Shown here: one piece after another, positions 31,289-43,811 of the stretch
Position numbering within the stretch: position 1 is the first letter of the stretch
Layout: every line of letters starts with the position of its first letter
From: Ettlia oleoabundans
Lineage: Eukaryota; Chlorophyta; Chlorophyceae; Chlamydomonadales
NCBI GenBank assembly: GCA_019693395.1
Contig: JAAMXP010003117.1
Span: 1 to 48,134, forward strand
DNA: 48,134 bases
Direction: 5' to 3'
Notes under the pieces: generated by a model
What the model was told of the DNA's origin: nothing
Databases searched by the model: none
Seen by the model: the letters and a program-made list of their open reading frames with translations, nothing else
Position numbers and translations under genes: made by a program

Positions 31289-34200
31289 ATGGTTTTTGAT
31301 GCGCAAGCCCTGTGGTGGCCTCCCTTCCAAAAGCTGTACACTCAGCTGGAAACGCTGAAGCTGGAACCTAGCGCAGTGCCTGCCGATGCACTCAAGGCGA
31401 CGCTTGCAGGTGTGGGGGCTTTGGGTTTGTGTGAGTGGCTGGGTGGGTTTGCGATATTGAACCCAGTTTGTCAATCAAGGAAAATGGAGGAGTTGACCGG
31501 TTGGAAAACGTGGTAATGGTGTCTTGGTAGTCAGTGAGTTCTTGAAAGCTATGTAGCCACGCTGCACAACGTCGCATCGCATGGGCTGTTGGTTGTGTGA
31601 TTTGTGCATTGATCGTGCACTCAAACCTCGCCTTCTCTGGTGCTGCTCACGGCCGCCTCCTTTTCCATCCACCAACTTAGATTACGAGCCGTGGCTGGCG
31701 CGTGGCGTTGCTGGATTCCTGCCCCCCAGCGAGGCTAGCCGTAAGGCGCTAGAGGGTGAAGCCTCCCTCAGCATCGGCGCAAAAAAGCTTCCTGTGGAGG
31801 CCGGCCTGCGGGCTGCTGCCGCAGACATCTCCCGCACCTTAAATCTGGACGAGGTGCAGGCATACATCCTGCTGCGCCGCTGGGTGGCCAAGGCGGGACC
31901 GCAGGCACTGCTGCCTGCCACCGCTGTAAGCGGTGCCAGCAGCAGCGCTATTGTTTTGGCGGGTAGCGCTGCGGGTGCCGCCAGCGGAGGCGGCAGCGCC
32001 AGCCTGTCACCAGATCAGCGTCTGGAGGTGGTGCAGCTCTACTATGCTGAGCGCCTCTTTTTGCTCAAGTCAATAGAGAGCTTGCTGTGGCAGGGAGAAC
32101 GTGAGTCTGTGGCTTGCCATTGCTGCATCCTGCTGTGGAAATTCTGCCTTTTTCCTATGCACGGGGCGGAATGGCAATTGTGCCATCCAGCCAGCGCCCA
32201 CCAACACGGCAAGCCAGCTGCTACTTCTCATTTGTTGCATGCCGTGACTGCCCCTTATCTCCTCGGGTGCAGGCGCTGGAGGCGGGCCACTGTTGGACGT
32301 AATTGAGGGCACCTTATCCAGTCTCCTGGCAGCCAATTTGGAGGATACCACTTTCCAAGTGTTACAGGCCAACCTGGAAGCAGCAGCACAGACCAAGGCG
32401 CTGGCCACAACAGCATCCAGGTCTCTATCTCTGGCGCCTCTCACCTTCGCTCCGTATGGCAGCACGGGCGTCGGCACAGGCGGCGGCGCTGGTGCCCTTG
32501 CAGCTGCTAACGCCGAACCACAGGCGCATGCTGTGGCAGTGGAGCGGTGTTCGCTGCTGTACATCCTCATCCTGATCTACTACCACCCACGCAAGCAGTG
32601 CACACCTGACCGCTTCCTCTCCTTGGCCAAACTTTTCCACAGCAGCCTGTTCACCAGAGTGCCACTGCTGCACACAGCCAGCTCCGGCCCCTCTGCCGCT
32701 GGCAGTGGCGAGCTGTCGCCTGCTCAGCTTTCAGTCAAACTGGTGAGTGTGGTGGCCCAGCATCCTGGCCGGCTGCCTCTACCCCGCTGCCTCCACACCG
32801 TATCTGTCCATGTGCGTGACTTGCAACACACATTGCTCTGCCAGCGCTGGGCGGCATTGCTTGAACCTGTCATCTGCCCACCGCTCACCTCGCCTGCTGC
32901 AGGCCACGCTTCTCCTACTTGAGATGCTGGATGTGGACAAGGCGCTGGCGGCTCTTGCCAGCCAGCAGCCTATCGACAAGGCGGCTTATGTGTTTGCTGC
33001 TCCAGCTGTGAAGGAGAGGGTGAATGCTGAGCTGGCCAGCTGGTGGCCCACTGCTGCCACAGCACACTCCCCTGTGCTGCTGGCCTGGGCTGCTGTGCTG
33101 TGCCTGATGGCACGCACTGGAGGTGAGTGGCTGCGGGCATGCTGGCCTGGCCGCACCATCATGCTGTGCGCTCATTAGAGCGGTGGCAGATCGTGTTGGA
33201 CAACGCTCGGGTAGCAGCCATTGAGCTCCAGGCAGCTGCCCGGGCTGACAACAAGGCGTGCGTGCTACCGACAAGACACAGCCTCCAAGTGGGCAGTTTG
33301 TCACCACTTGTTGCACCAGCCATCGATATTGCATGCTGCTGTGGTCATAGGTTGTCCATCTGCCCCTGTTGCAGCGGATGGTGGGCAGGATGGCATCAGC
33401 GCTGCTGATGGCAGCCAAGAGTACGCTGTGCATGCTGCCAAGGCGTATGAGACGGATGCGCTGGGCACGCTGTGCCAGCTCACCACACACGTTGGTCTGC
33501 AGCCCGATGCCGCAGAGATGTGCAACAACATTGTGCTTAGGTGGGTGGCTGGATAGTGGGCTTGTGCAAACGGGGAAACATGGCAGCATGAAAGAATATT
33601 TTTGTCACTGGAGAAAGCAGAAGGAAGAGGGTACCCACGGTAATGTCAAAGACCACAGCATGCAGGGCGCATACTTGTTCTTTGCCCACAATGCATGCCC
33701 TTATTACGAGCCCTCCTCACCCACATGCCTTCCTGCCGTCTTTCTGCTCTCCTGTTCGCCTGCAGCACCTTATCTGCCGCTTTCTGCGCCTTCAACTTCA
33801 GCCCAGTAGCGCTGCCGCTGCCCCAAGCGGAGCAAGTGGTGGGCATCATGGCCAACTTGTTCAGGTGTTTTTCAGAAGGCACTCCAGCCGTGCTTGCTGT
33901 GCTGTGCCTGTATTGCACGGCCTGCTTGCACGGCCTGTTTGCGTATGGAGCAGGCTTGAGGACGCTGCTTGATTTCAGGCATCCTGCTGCTAGCCTCTTC
34001 AAGGCCACCTCATTGCCCACTGGTGCAGAGGCCAGTCATCGCTGTGCGAAAGTTTTTGGGCAGGCGATCGCAACACCGGTAGGTTTACTGGCGGGCCGAC
34101 CAGTTGCTGTGCCGACCGGTTTGGGCGGTTCCGTATGCTGCGCTTCCCGGCTGACTGGCCATGCTTGCTCCATCAGCCATGCTGTTGCCAACCTGAAGGC

Positions 34201-37200
34201 CCAACGGTGTACTGCCTGTCCCTTAAACCGCCGTGCTTTCTTTCTTATGTTGTTGGGAAATGGCTTGCAACCTCACCCATCATCAACCACTCACTGAAGC
34301 CGTCCCCGGATGTTGCTGGTTACCGCATCTCCCTGCTCCTCGCTGTCGCTAGTCTGGTCTAGCCCACTACTGTGTGTCCACTGCATCGGAACAGCTAGTT
34401 GCTGCTGCTGCAGATGAACCGCTGCGCCACTTCCTGGATGACCTGCGCTCGCTCTACCCCGCCCTTCCCACCCCGCTTTACACGATGCTGGCAGCGCTTA
34501 GTAGCACGGCAGACTCTGGTAAGACTCAAAGAATCTGCAGCAGCGCACATTTGCACTTGTGGCCTGGTCAGGCCGCCAACTGGCTAGCTGACTCGAAAGG
34601 TGGCAAGCTTCTGCGCGGCACTGCCCTTGGGTGCACCGCTGCATGCCTGTTGACGCTGCTGCCGGTGTTGCCCACTCCTCCGCCTATTTATAGTCCCCAC
34701 CCTGCTACCTCCACCCATGCAGCCGCCTCTGCCAATGCCTACCTGGCGCAGCTGTCGGGGCTGGTCTGCTTGCACGTTCTGCCAGACACAGCCATAGAGG
34801 AGAGATGCAACGAGGAGGGTGATGTGTACACGCGACAGGCGTTGCCGCTGCCTGGGGCACGCGCGCTCACGCTTCCCCAGGTGTGCAAAGGGGGTGTGAT
34901 ACTGTAGCCACCTTCTGCCAGAGTTTCCGTTCTGGCCGGCTTCACGGTGACCAAGCACTGCTGCTACAGTGGCCATTACTCTCCCAGTTTGTGAGGGAGG
35001 CAATGTCACGCAGGCTGTCTACCATTCTCCCAACAATGATATGGTGTTTCTTTGCATTCCCTGCAGGGCATCCTTGGCAAGGTGTTACCGCTGCCAGAGG
35101 GGTTCACCTCCACTGACGCCCTGTGGACGGTGCCTGCCGGGGAGGATGTGGATCACGTCAGCCTGGTGCGCTGGCGCATGCCTCTGCCAGAAGGAGTGGG
35201 GCAGTGGATCCTGCTGGCTCGGCTGTCAGGTGGGTGGGCGGGGACCTGGTGGTGTGCAACCGGCACGAAATGACTGATGCAGGGGAGTGGCAGGTTTGTT
35301 GCCGACAATTGGGGACTGAATGCAAGGGTCAGGCAGCCTGCTGCCATTGGCACCAACCCCAAAAGTTGTCTCGTGCTGCCTCACCTTGATTTGTGCTGCC
35401 TCACCTTGACCAAAGACGTTCCTACCTTGCCCTCTCTTGTTCCGCAGAGGCACTCGCGCTGGTGCAGCGCCAGCCTCCGGGTTTTGCGGCCCATTCAGCT
35501 GAGTCGGCGCATGCAGCTGCAGCGCTTGCTGAGATGGCAGCTGCATTCCAGCTGCTGTCCACGCTGTGCACCCGTGACCCACACACCGCCATTGAGCTGC
35601 TGCATGTGGAGCTGCCTGGAGGGGCGGTGGATAGTGGGCAACGTGGGCCTGACCTGCTTTCCATGGCCTGCCAGGCAGCCGCTGTGCTGGCGCAGCTCCC
35701 TGATCCCCCCACCACAGTCATTGGTGAGCCTCACTGGTGCAGCTTGATCAGGTGGCCGATTGCTCAAGGAATGATGGGATGCGATGTGATGTTCTCCTCT
35801 TTGAACTGCTGGCAGTATCCAGCCAATGTTACACCAGTTTGCATGAGTCAGCTGTGTCGAGGCAGTGCTGGGGTGTGGGCTGGATGTACGTACTTGCTAG
35901 CCGTTACTGGCTGCTCAATTTCCCTCCTCCCTTTGCTTGCACCTGCCTCTGCAGCCGACTGCCTTGCTGTCTGTGCCGCACTGGCGGAGGGCATCCCTGG
36001 CCGGGTCGCTGCGGAGCTCCTCTCCCTCTGTGGCATCAGCCCAGCTCTCAGCGCTGCCGCGGCCTCTGCAACGCCGGATGCAATGCTGGGTGGGCAGGAG
36101 GTTGACGTCCCCCTGCTGCGGGTCCTGCTCCCGGCGGAGGGCGCAAAGGGGCGCTATCCCGCCATCCAGGCCTTCCTGCGCCTGCTGACCGTGCTCGTAT
36201 CAGGTGAAGAGCGCATCTGATACACACCAGTCAGTCGATCGACCTGACTGAGCTCTGCTTATTTGTGCCTGCCCGCCAGTCTTGCTATGATGTTGGCAAT
36301 GCCATCACCTGACCTTGTTCCAGCTGTTGGCATTGCTTCAACTTTCTACCTACGCCCCAAGGAGCCACACCCGTTGGTACCACCACTGCCACCGCCATCT
36401 TTCCCCCCTTCGTCCTGGTCCGCAGCTGCATCTCCAACGGCGGCATTGCAGGTGCTGGTGGTGTGGGTGCTGCACCGCGTGCTGGCCGAGCATCGCAGGT
36501 GGCGATATGCTGTGCGTGCTGAGCGCTGGCGTCTTGCTGGCCTATCTCTTCGACTCGTCCGCTTGTCCCTGCTGTCAGCTCCCACCACCCCCAGGCCCGC
36601 TCCACCATTACCAGCAGCCGCAGCAACAGGAGGGGCCCAGGGCAAATCAGTGCATACTGCAGAAGGCTCCGCCATTGCCGCGGCGGTGGCTGCGGTGCTG
36701 GGTTACGATGTCGGCATGGCTGCCTGCCTGCTGACCGCGCTGCCCCACCACGCGGAACAGCTGGAGGTGGGTGGCACTTGCGTCTGCGGGTTACCTGTTT
36801 GGCTGGCTACCGTCTTCTTGATGTTTTCCCCACTGACCATCTTGCTTGCTTGCCTTCTTCCTTGGATTGGCTTGGGTAGGTAGCTTCAAGTCAGCCATTT
36901 CAAGCTTCCCTTTTCCTGCGACATGTTCCTCCTCACTGCAGCGCATAGGGGCGGAGGCGCGCAGCCAAGATGAGGTGACAGCGGTGGAGGATTGCTGCAT
37001 AGAGTGGCACCGCTTGATTCCTGTCCTGCTGCCGGCAAGCAACCCGGAAGCCAGGCTGGCCCCTGCCGCCTTCTTCAAGCCCTGCCAAGCGGCCGCCGCA
37101 TTAGCTTGGCCCCAGGGGAGCGGCACGCCACAAGCGGCTGCCAGCGCGGCGGCAGTATTGCTGTCGTACATCAGCTACCCCTACTTTGGCTCTGCTGAGC

Positions 37201-40200
37201 GCGCTCTGGTCATGCGCAGCATGCACTGTCTGGCGGCAGTGGCAGCGGAAGCAACCCCAGGGGCAGTGTTTGCGGTGCTGCTTCCTCAAGGGAGCCCCGA
37301 GGCGGGCGTTGCGTCGGCAGCCCGCGGCGCCATCGCCGCTGCCTTCTCGCCGCAGGCTGCAGCGACCACACCTGGGTTGCTGGTGGCTGCCTGTGATGTG
37401 CTGGTGACGGCAGTGGAGTGCCACCCTAGCCTGCTGGATGCGCTGCTCTTCCCCTGCGGCCTAGAACAGGCGCTTCTGGAGAAGGTGGGCTGATTTGTTT
37501 ACTGCTTGGTGTCTTGCAACATCAATATGTATGTTTGCGGTAACTGGTCATGCTAACCACGCCAGGCTGGTTGGGGCGTTTTCGAGCAGCACAATCCGCT
37601 TTTTCCTTTTGAGCTACACAAGCAGCATTGACGTTTGTTAGGTGGCGTGCCTGAGCTCGTGTGAGAGTTTAACTCTTCAGAATGGAGATTGCCCGCTTCC
37701 TTATCTTGGGGTGCGGCATGGCAAAGTCCTGCCTGCAGGAAAACACGAGCGGCAACGCCGCCCCCACACAGGCGGCAGACGCCAAGAGCAGCAGCAACAA
37801 TTGGGGCAAGCCGCCCGGCGGAAAGAAGGCGGGGGCAGCTCCACCTCGCAGCTGCCTGGATGCTCTGTGGGAGGTTCTGCAGCTGCGAGAGCGGCTACAG
37901 GCGGAGCAGCCAGCGGTACTGGCCAAACTGCTGCAGGTACTGCAGCCCGGTACCCATGAGAACGCTACCTTGCCTCCGTGCTGCTGTGTTTGTTGGGATT
38001 ACTCGGTTCCCCTCGTCCCTCTCCAAATGGCCTCCAATATTCGTAGTCCCCATTTGCGTTCTTGCAGGTCTTGTCTGCCTTTTGGCAGTCGAGCGGCGCC
38101 GCTTTCCGCGCTGTGGCGGTACTGCATCGCCAGCCTGGCCTGTGGGGCCACATCAGCGGCCTGCTGGAGGCAGGAGGCAAAGCGGGCCCATTAGCCCTAC
38201 CTTACCCGCTTGGCAGCAGTGGCGGCGGGTCTGGCGGCGAGAGGGGCGACTTGGGTGCATCTGTAGCTGCCAGCTGGGTGGCTCAAGAGCCGGCGGCAGT
38301 GCTGCTTTCAGCCGAGGCCTATGCGCTGCAGATAGCGGCGGCGGAATGCTACACCTGGGCGGCCGGCAGCACCAGCTGTGCGCCAGGTGGCATGCCTGGT
38401 GAGCTGGCAGCTTTCCTGCAGCGCCTGCCAGCTGACCTTGTACCGCAGCTGCTGCAGCGGTACGCCTCACCGCTGCCCACCCAAGCCCTTGTGCTGGGAG
38501 CGCAGCGTGCGGCGGCAGCGGCAGGGCTTCAACTTCTGGGTGCAGCCCTGTCTGACGAGGTGTTGTGGCGCAGCATGGGGGAGGGTTCCGCCTTGGCCCC
38601 CCAGTTAGCGCATGCAGCACAGCTGCTGCTGCGCCAGTTTAGCAGCCAAGGAGCAGCGGCGAGGGCTCTGGCTGAGCGTGCATCGCAGCTGGCAGCCCGC
38701 AGCTTCCCGGCCCAGCCTGCCTCGCTGGCAGTGGCGCAGCTTGTGATGCAGCAGGCGGAGCTCCCTGAAAGAGTGGCGGCAGATAGGGAGTTTGGCAAGG
38801 GCTTTGCCTACGATGCTCAGCTGTATGCACGGCGGTTGGGCGGAGTGCTGGTGCAGCAGTTGGATGCGCTACGGGGCCTCACAGGTGCGTGGCGGGAGCA
38901 GCCCAATGGCAGCAGCACAGCCACGGGTGCTGTGGCCGGTGTTACTTAAAAGCTGAGGGGCGCTGCCAAGATCGGGGGCGTCAGGTTCTAGGTTCATCGA
39001 GCTGGCGGCATCAGCAGGCGGCGTGACTGTTGTCATAAAGGCCCACTCCTAAGGCTTAATTGTTTAAACCACTCACGGCTACCTTTGATGCATGGGCTCC
39101 TATGTTCATCAGTTTGTGTGTTTGTCCCAGCAACCCTGGCTCTGTCTTTGTGCATGCAGCCTTCCTGGAGGGTGCCAGCGTGGCAGCTTCCCTGGAGGAC
39201 GCCAGGCTGGCAGCAATCACAGGCCTCAAAGCGCTGCTGTCAGTGGCACACAAGCAGCGCTCAACGAACAGCAGCGGCGGCACAGATGGCAGCAAGAGTA
39301 GCAGCGCGGATTTGGGCGGGAAGGTACCGGCTGCGGCGGTGCAGTCTGCGCTGGGCGTGCTGTGTGATGCGCTGCGCGACATAGTGGCCTGCGCCCGGCA
39401 GAGGGCTGATCGGGCGGCAGCAGCTGCAGCAGAGATGGCAGTTGTGGACCCTCTTGGGGCCCACCTGTGCAGCGCAGCCGAGGCAGCACATGTGCTGCTG
39501 CTGCTGGCACAGCGCTGGGCGGCTGCGGCTGCTGCTGGCGGGCCGGATGGCGAGGCGGCAGCTGTGGCGCTGTGTACCGGGGTGCTGCAGGCCGCAGGGT
39601 GAGTGAGTTGGTCGGCGCCTGGCTGGCTTCTGACTGGCCAGGTGGGGTTGGCTGGGTGTCCTGGGTGTTCAAACAAAGGGGAGGCGCGGTGAGGTGTGTA
39701 TTGAGGTCAAACGTCCGCATGGCCAAGGCAGGGTGGGGCAGGATGGGTTACTTGTCACCTAAATGCGTTTGCAACTCTCACACCAGATGTATAATGGCCA
39801 ATGTTTGAACGACCCAAACGAGTTTTGTGGCGCGAAGAAAGTATGCGTGCCATCATCGCTCCTTCAGGTGCTGCCACATCCTCCTTGAAACCGCCTGTTT
39901 CTTGTTACCCTGATGGCCATTGTATGTTAGCTGTTGTGCAGGGAATGGCTGGAGGCCTGGGAGGAGGAGCATGCCGCGAGCCTGAGCCCCCACCCGGATG
40001 CAGCATCAGCCTCTGCCAGCATCACAGGCAGCCTGCTGGCTGCTGCTCTTCTGCTGTTGCCACTGGCACCTGCAGCAACAGAGGTGACCAGGCTCCCCAG
40101 CTTGGAGCTGCAGCGCTTGGAGGCTGCAGCTACTCGACTGCTGCCCCTGCTGCTGGCAGCATGCCACAGGGAGCCGCCCCACCCGGTGCTGGTTGTGTCT

Positions 40201-42770
40201 CTGGCGGCGGCGCTCATCGAGCGGCAAGTGCCTTCCGCCGCCTGGCTGCCTATGGTCCACTCCCACCTGCACTTTGGCAACCTACTTCACAGCATGCTGG
40301 CCAGCCTGCACTCCGCAGCACAGCAGGCACAGCAGGCGGTGCAGCACCGTGCCGGCGCCGCGTCACGGGCGCACCAGCCCGCCACCCAGCAGCAGCCTGC
40401 GGCTCTGCCTGGCACTGGCCCCGCTGCTCTAGCCGCTGCCACGGCGGCTGCCACCCATGAGCAGCAGCAGGCAGGGCTGGGCCCGCTGGCGGCTGCCAGT
40501 GTGGAGGAGGCGGCGCTTCTGCTGGCGCTGCAGGTGGCTCAGGCGCGCGGCGGGGCTGAGCTGCTGATTGATCAAGGGGCTGTGGCACACACAGTAGCAC
40601 TGGGGTGAGTGCCTCGAGGCCGAGGGCGGTGAGGCTGAGGGGGTGAGGGCAGGTTGTTGAGGAAGGGAAGGGGGCCTGCAGTTGGCGTCCGTGGCATGCT
40701 TACCAGGTGCGAGGTTGATGGGCTGGGGTTGGTTGTGTTTGTTACGGAGCCAGTGCGTCATGTTGGACATTCTAGTACACCCCACCGGCATTCAAGGCGG
40801 CCATGTTGGGTGGCTTCCTCCCCTTCACTGCGGCCCTGTCTACCCCTCTCAACCCCTTTACCATGCGTTGTTCCATGCGGCTTGCCTGATTGCATGCGAT
40901 CGCTCGTGTTGCCTCACCTGCATACAGCAAGTGGCTACTGGCGCCAGTGGGTGGCAATCTAATGGGGGAGACGCCGCTGACGGGGCACCTGGTAGAGAAA
41001 GGTGGAGCGGCGGCAGGCGCCAAGTCAGCACCAGCTGGCAGTGGGGTGATTGATTACAGCAACGCCTACCTCCAAGACGGGTCGCCCAACCCCGCTCACC
41101 GCCTGTGGTGCTGTGTGCTGTCGCTCCTGGCCCTGCTGCTGGCGGCACTCCCCAGACATGCGGCAGGTGCGTGGACCGCTGCACACGCCCCACTTGCGCC
41201 CTGTCGCGCTATCCCTTGATGGTACATCTTGCTTGTGTGCCGGTCATTACTTTGCTGTCGGGTGTGTGCCTCCAGCAATTCCATCCCATTGCTGCTGGGT
41301 TAGAGTATATGATACTGTGAGCCTGCATCCTGGCGTACATTGTGCAATTGAAATCCAAGTCCTGCTCGTTGCACCTGGCCAAGCCCTCTTTCATCCATCA
41401 GCCCCTCAGCCTGCACCGGCCCTCCCCTCCCCTCTCTGCCTGACCTGCTCATTCCACGTGGAATTTTTCACTTCCACCATGCAGTTGAGGAGGCGGTGCT
41501 GAGGTTGGCTGTGGAGGCGGAGCCGCGACTGCTGCTGGCGGCAGAGCCACCAGCCGCCAGCCCTCAGCAGCCGCTCACCCTTGCCATGGCCCAGGAGACC
41601 AAGTACACGCTCTTCTTCCTCTGCGGCCTGGCCAGGCTGTCTGGGCAGGTGGGTGACGTGGGCGGGGTGACCTAGGATTGTGTGGCAGTGCACGTCCCTT
41701 ACCAGTAGTTGTACCGCTTCTGAGGCAAGCATCTGGATCGAAGTGTGGCGTGGGGCAGTAGTTACAAAGTAAAAGCTGTACTGAGTTACTTGTTGAAGGG
41801 GCTTTCCTGGTTGAGTTGACTGGCAAGCTGGATAGTGGGGGCGGCACTGCTGTTCGAGGCTGGCAGCAACCTAAACTGCACTTCCGTGGTTTTTTCTTTT
41901 TTTTAAGTTTCACAGCTCAACTGGCTTGGTGGTAATTCCATGCTGCAGTGGCGCCTGCTGTTGCCCGACTCGTTGCCCGCCTTCCGGCGAGCCACCGCTT
42001 CCTTCCTGGACTGGGTCGCCTCTCCAGGCAGAGAATCCATCAGTTGCGCCCCCATTAGCCCAGCAGAGAAGGCCGTGGCACGCTCAGATGCAGCAGCAGC
42101 TTCGGATGATGGCAATGGCGGCGGTGCGGGCGGTGGGCTGCGGCTAGACAAGGGCTGGTTCGGCGAGGCGGCGGCGGGGTCCGGCCTGGTGGCAAAGGAC
42201 CGGCGATCCGCGGCTGCGGCTCCAGCTGGCGGCTATGCTTGGCAGCTGGGGGAGCGGGTATACAGCAGCGCGCAGTACGCCCTTTCTTTCCAGCTGGCCC
42301 TAGCACCAGAAGTGGGAGAGGAGGAGCTGTCTGATCTGGGTCCTGAGTGGGTGCACCCGACAACCCTGCTGCCACTTCAGGTAGGCAGCATCGGTTGGGT
42401 CAAGGAGGTGTGGGGTTGGGCAGGGAACATGCATCTCTACCTACTCCTTGGTTGCCCCCACCTGCATGTTGCCAGTCATATGTTCCCTGATTACGTTTCT
42501 CCTTTCCCAGAGTAACAAGCTGGTAACCTAACCAGCACCACTTCCCCTCGCTGACTGCAGGAGGGGGTGCTGGAGGTGGCCGATGCCTGCGTGCAGGATG
42601 GCGGGCGCGCGGCACAGCGGCTGGGCCGCTGCCTGCAGGCGCTGCTTGGGCTTAGCAGCGAGATGCAGGATGGCATGGGGGCAGAGCGGCCGCATCGCCA
42701 CAAGCAGGCTGTGGCCAAAATGATTGAGCGGCTGGCCACCGCGGCAGCGCCTGGAGGCGGTCGTAGCTGA
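31289..42770 (+). CDS. NUP205: Nuclear pore scaffold nucleoporin NUP205
   Basis: Large alpha-solenoid scaffold protein of the inner ring of the nuclear pore. Twenty-two exons: 31289-31409, 31681-32100, 32273-32742, 32903-33122, 33375-33540, 33766-33864, 33979-34022, 34414-34518, 34723-34880, 35067-35229, 35448-35723, 35955-36203, 36426-36766, 36942-37484, 37739-37936, 38068-38884, 39160-39598, 39942-40604, 40928-41166, 41485-41648, 41949-42380, 42561-42770. All phases agree and give 2178 residues, somewhat longer than plant (about 1840) and animal (about 2010) NUP205. Family-like segments include ADISRTLNLDEVQAYILLRR, the QVVGIMANLFR helix, the VDHVSLVRWRMP strand, the LAEHRRWRYAVRAERW helix and PAHRLWCCVLSLL near the C-terminus. 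The 44-nt exon 7 was placed because it restores phase between exons 6 and 8. Much of the extra length is Ala-rich linker. The start is the first ATG with a family-like N-terminus. Confidence 0.92.
35371..35410. repeat. Tandem 20-bp repeat in a NUP205 intron
   Basis: Two near-identical 20-bp units sharing GTGCTGCCTCACCTTGA, inside intron 10 just upstream of the exon 11 acceptor. Confidence 0.8.
36228..36250. repeat. Inverted repeat in NUP205 intron 12
   Basis: CAGTCAG and CTGACTG arms flank the palindrome TCGATCGA, with one unpaired C; the whole element can form a hairpin. Located 24 bases after the exon 12 donor. Confidence 0.75.
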
Positions 42771-42818
42771 AAGCCTTGAGGTTGCTTGGTGTAGACCTAC
42801 ATTTGAACATCTTGCCCT

Positions 42819-42823
42819 GTAAC
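42819..42823 (+). terminator. TGTAA polyadenylation signal of NUP205
   Basis: Plus-strand TGTAA 49 bases after the stop codon. Confidence 0.5.
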
Positions 42824-43014
42824 TGTTATGCAAGGGTGCAAACTTTTGGTTGCTACGCAGTGGTTTAAAGCGTTCAACCGCCCGCAAGCTTGGGTATGTG
42901 CCGTAGCTCCTTTGAGTGGACGAATGTTGCCTGCCAACAACCATCAATCTTCCCTGGCAAATCTTTCCAACACAACCACACAACGCACAGTCGACTGGGG
43001 CTTGGGGGTTGGCT

Positions 43015-43019
43015 TTACA
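43015..43019 (-). terminator. Possible TGTAA polyadenylation signal of the LarB gene
   Basis: Minus-strand TGTAA about 0.8 kb after the stop codon. I noted no closer one, but the assignment is weak. Confidence 0.25.
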
Positions 43020-43811
43020 GCGAGCTACGGATAATACTCAAGTTCGAACGACTACTACAAGCAGCGATGGAGAAAAGCAAAACACGATGTTGCAGGAAGA
43101 ATAAAATGACAAAAGGCCCCAAAAGTGCGCTAACACGACTATCATGCAAATGGGAGGGTTATATGGAAAGGCCAGGCCCCATGCATATGGGCAGAAATAG
43201 AATGCGGAGCAAGATTTGAGGTTTCCAGGGTTCTAGTAACTGCAGCGATGCAAAGGACTAGAGCAAAGGAAGCAAGCATGAGGGAGGGGGGAGGGAGCAA
43301 ACAGCACTACATATACAGTGCAACTCAAAATGTGTGTGCATGTCGTTGGATAAAAGGCGGCAATAGCAAAGGCACTGGAAAGGGGTCTGCCCGTTGTCTC
43401 AAGGGGTCTAATGAAAGAGCAGCGTGGTGCGGTGATTGTGTATGCAAAACTGGGCACATGGGGGGCGACGTGTGATCAAGCCCCACAATGGACTCGTGCA
43501 ATGCTCAAAACCGCGCAGGGCGGTCTATCAATCCTAAAACGCGCCGGCACCCTGAAAAAAACTGAGCCGCAGTCGTTTCGGCAGCTTAGGGCATGGCGGC
43601 GCACGCGCGAGGACGAAAGAATATCAAGCTAGGAGGGCACCATGGCATTAGAGCGAGCAAACTAGACCAAGCAGGCCAGCCTGAGTTGTAAGTGTCAAAA
43701 TGCTGGATGATCTCCCTCCTCTGCTGAGATGCGACGCTGCCAGCAACTCCGAGCTACACGTGTCCAGGACTGGCAACTAATGCTCAAACAAAAAACGAGC
43801 GGCCACTAGCC

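Larger units (their letters stand above)
42771..43811. other. Convergent intergenic region between NUP205 and the LarB gene
   Basis: NUP205 probably ends at the TGTAA at 42819-42823. A minus-strand TGTAA at 43019-43015 would give LarB a ~0.8-kb 3' UTR. Open frames here are short and show no family signal. Confidence 0.5.

Noticed and set aside
33695..34297. 200-residue open frame on the plus strand
   Set aside because: It reads through NUP205 exons 6 and 7 and their introns. Only the parts at 33766-33864 and 33979-34022 are consistent with the protein family.
40154..40600. Long minus-strand open frames opposite NUP205
   Set aside because: They are mirror frames of GC-rich, Ala/Leu-rich coding sequence and lack any family motif.
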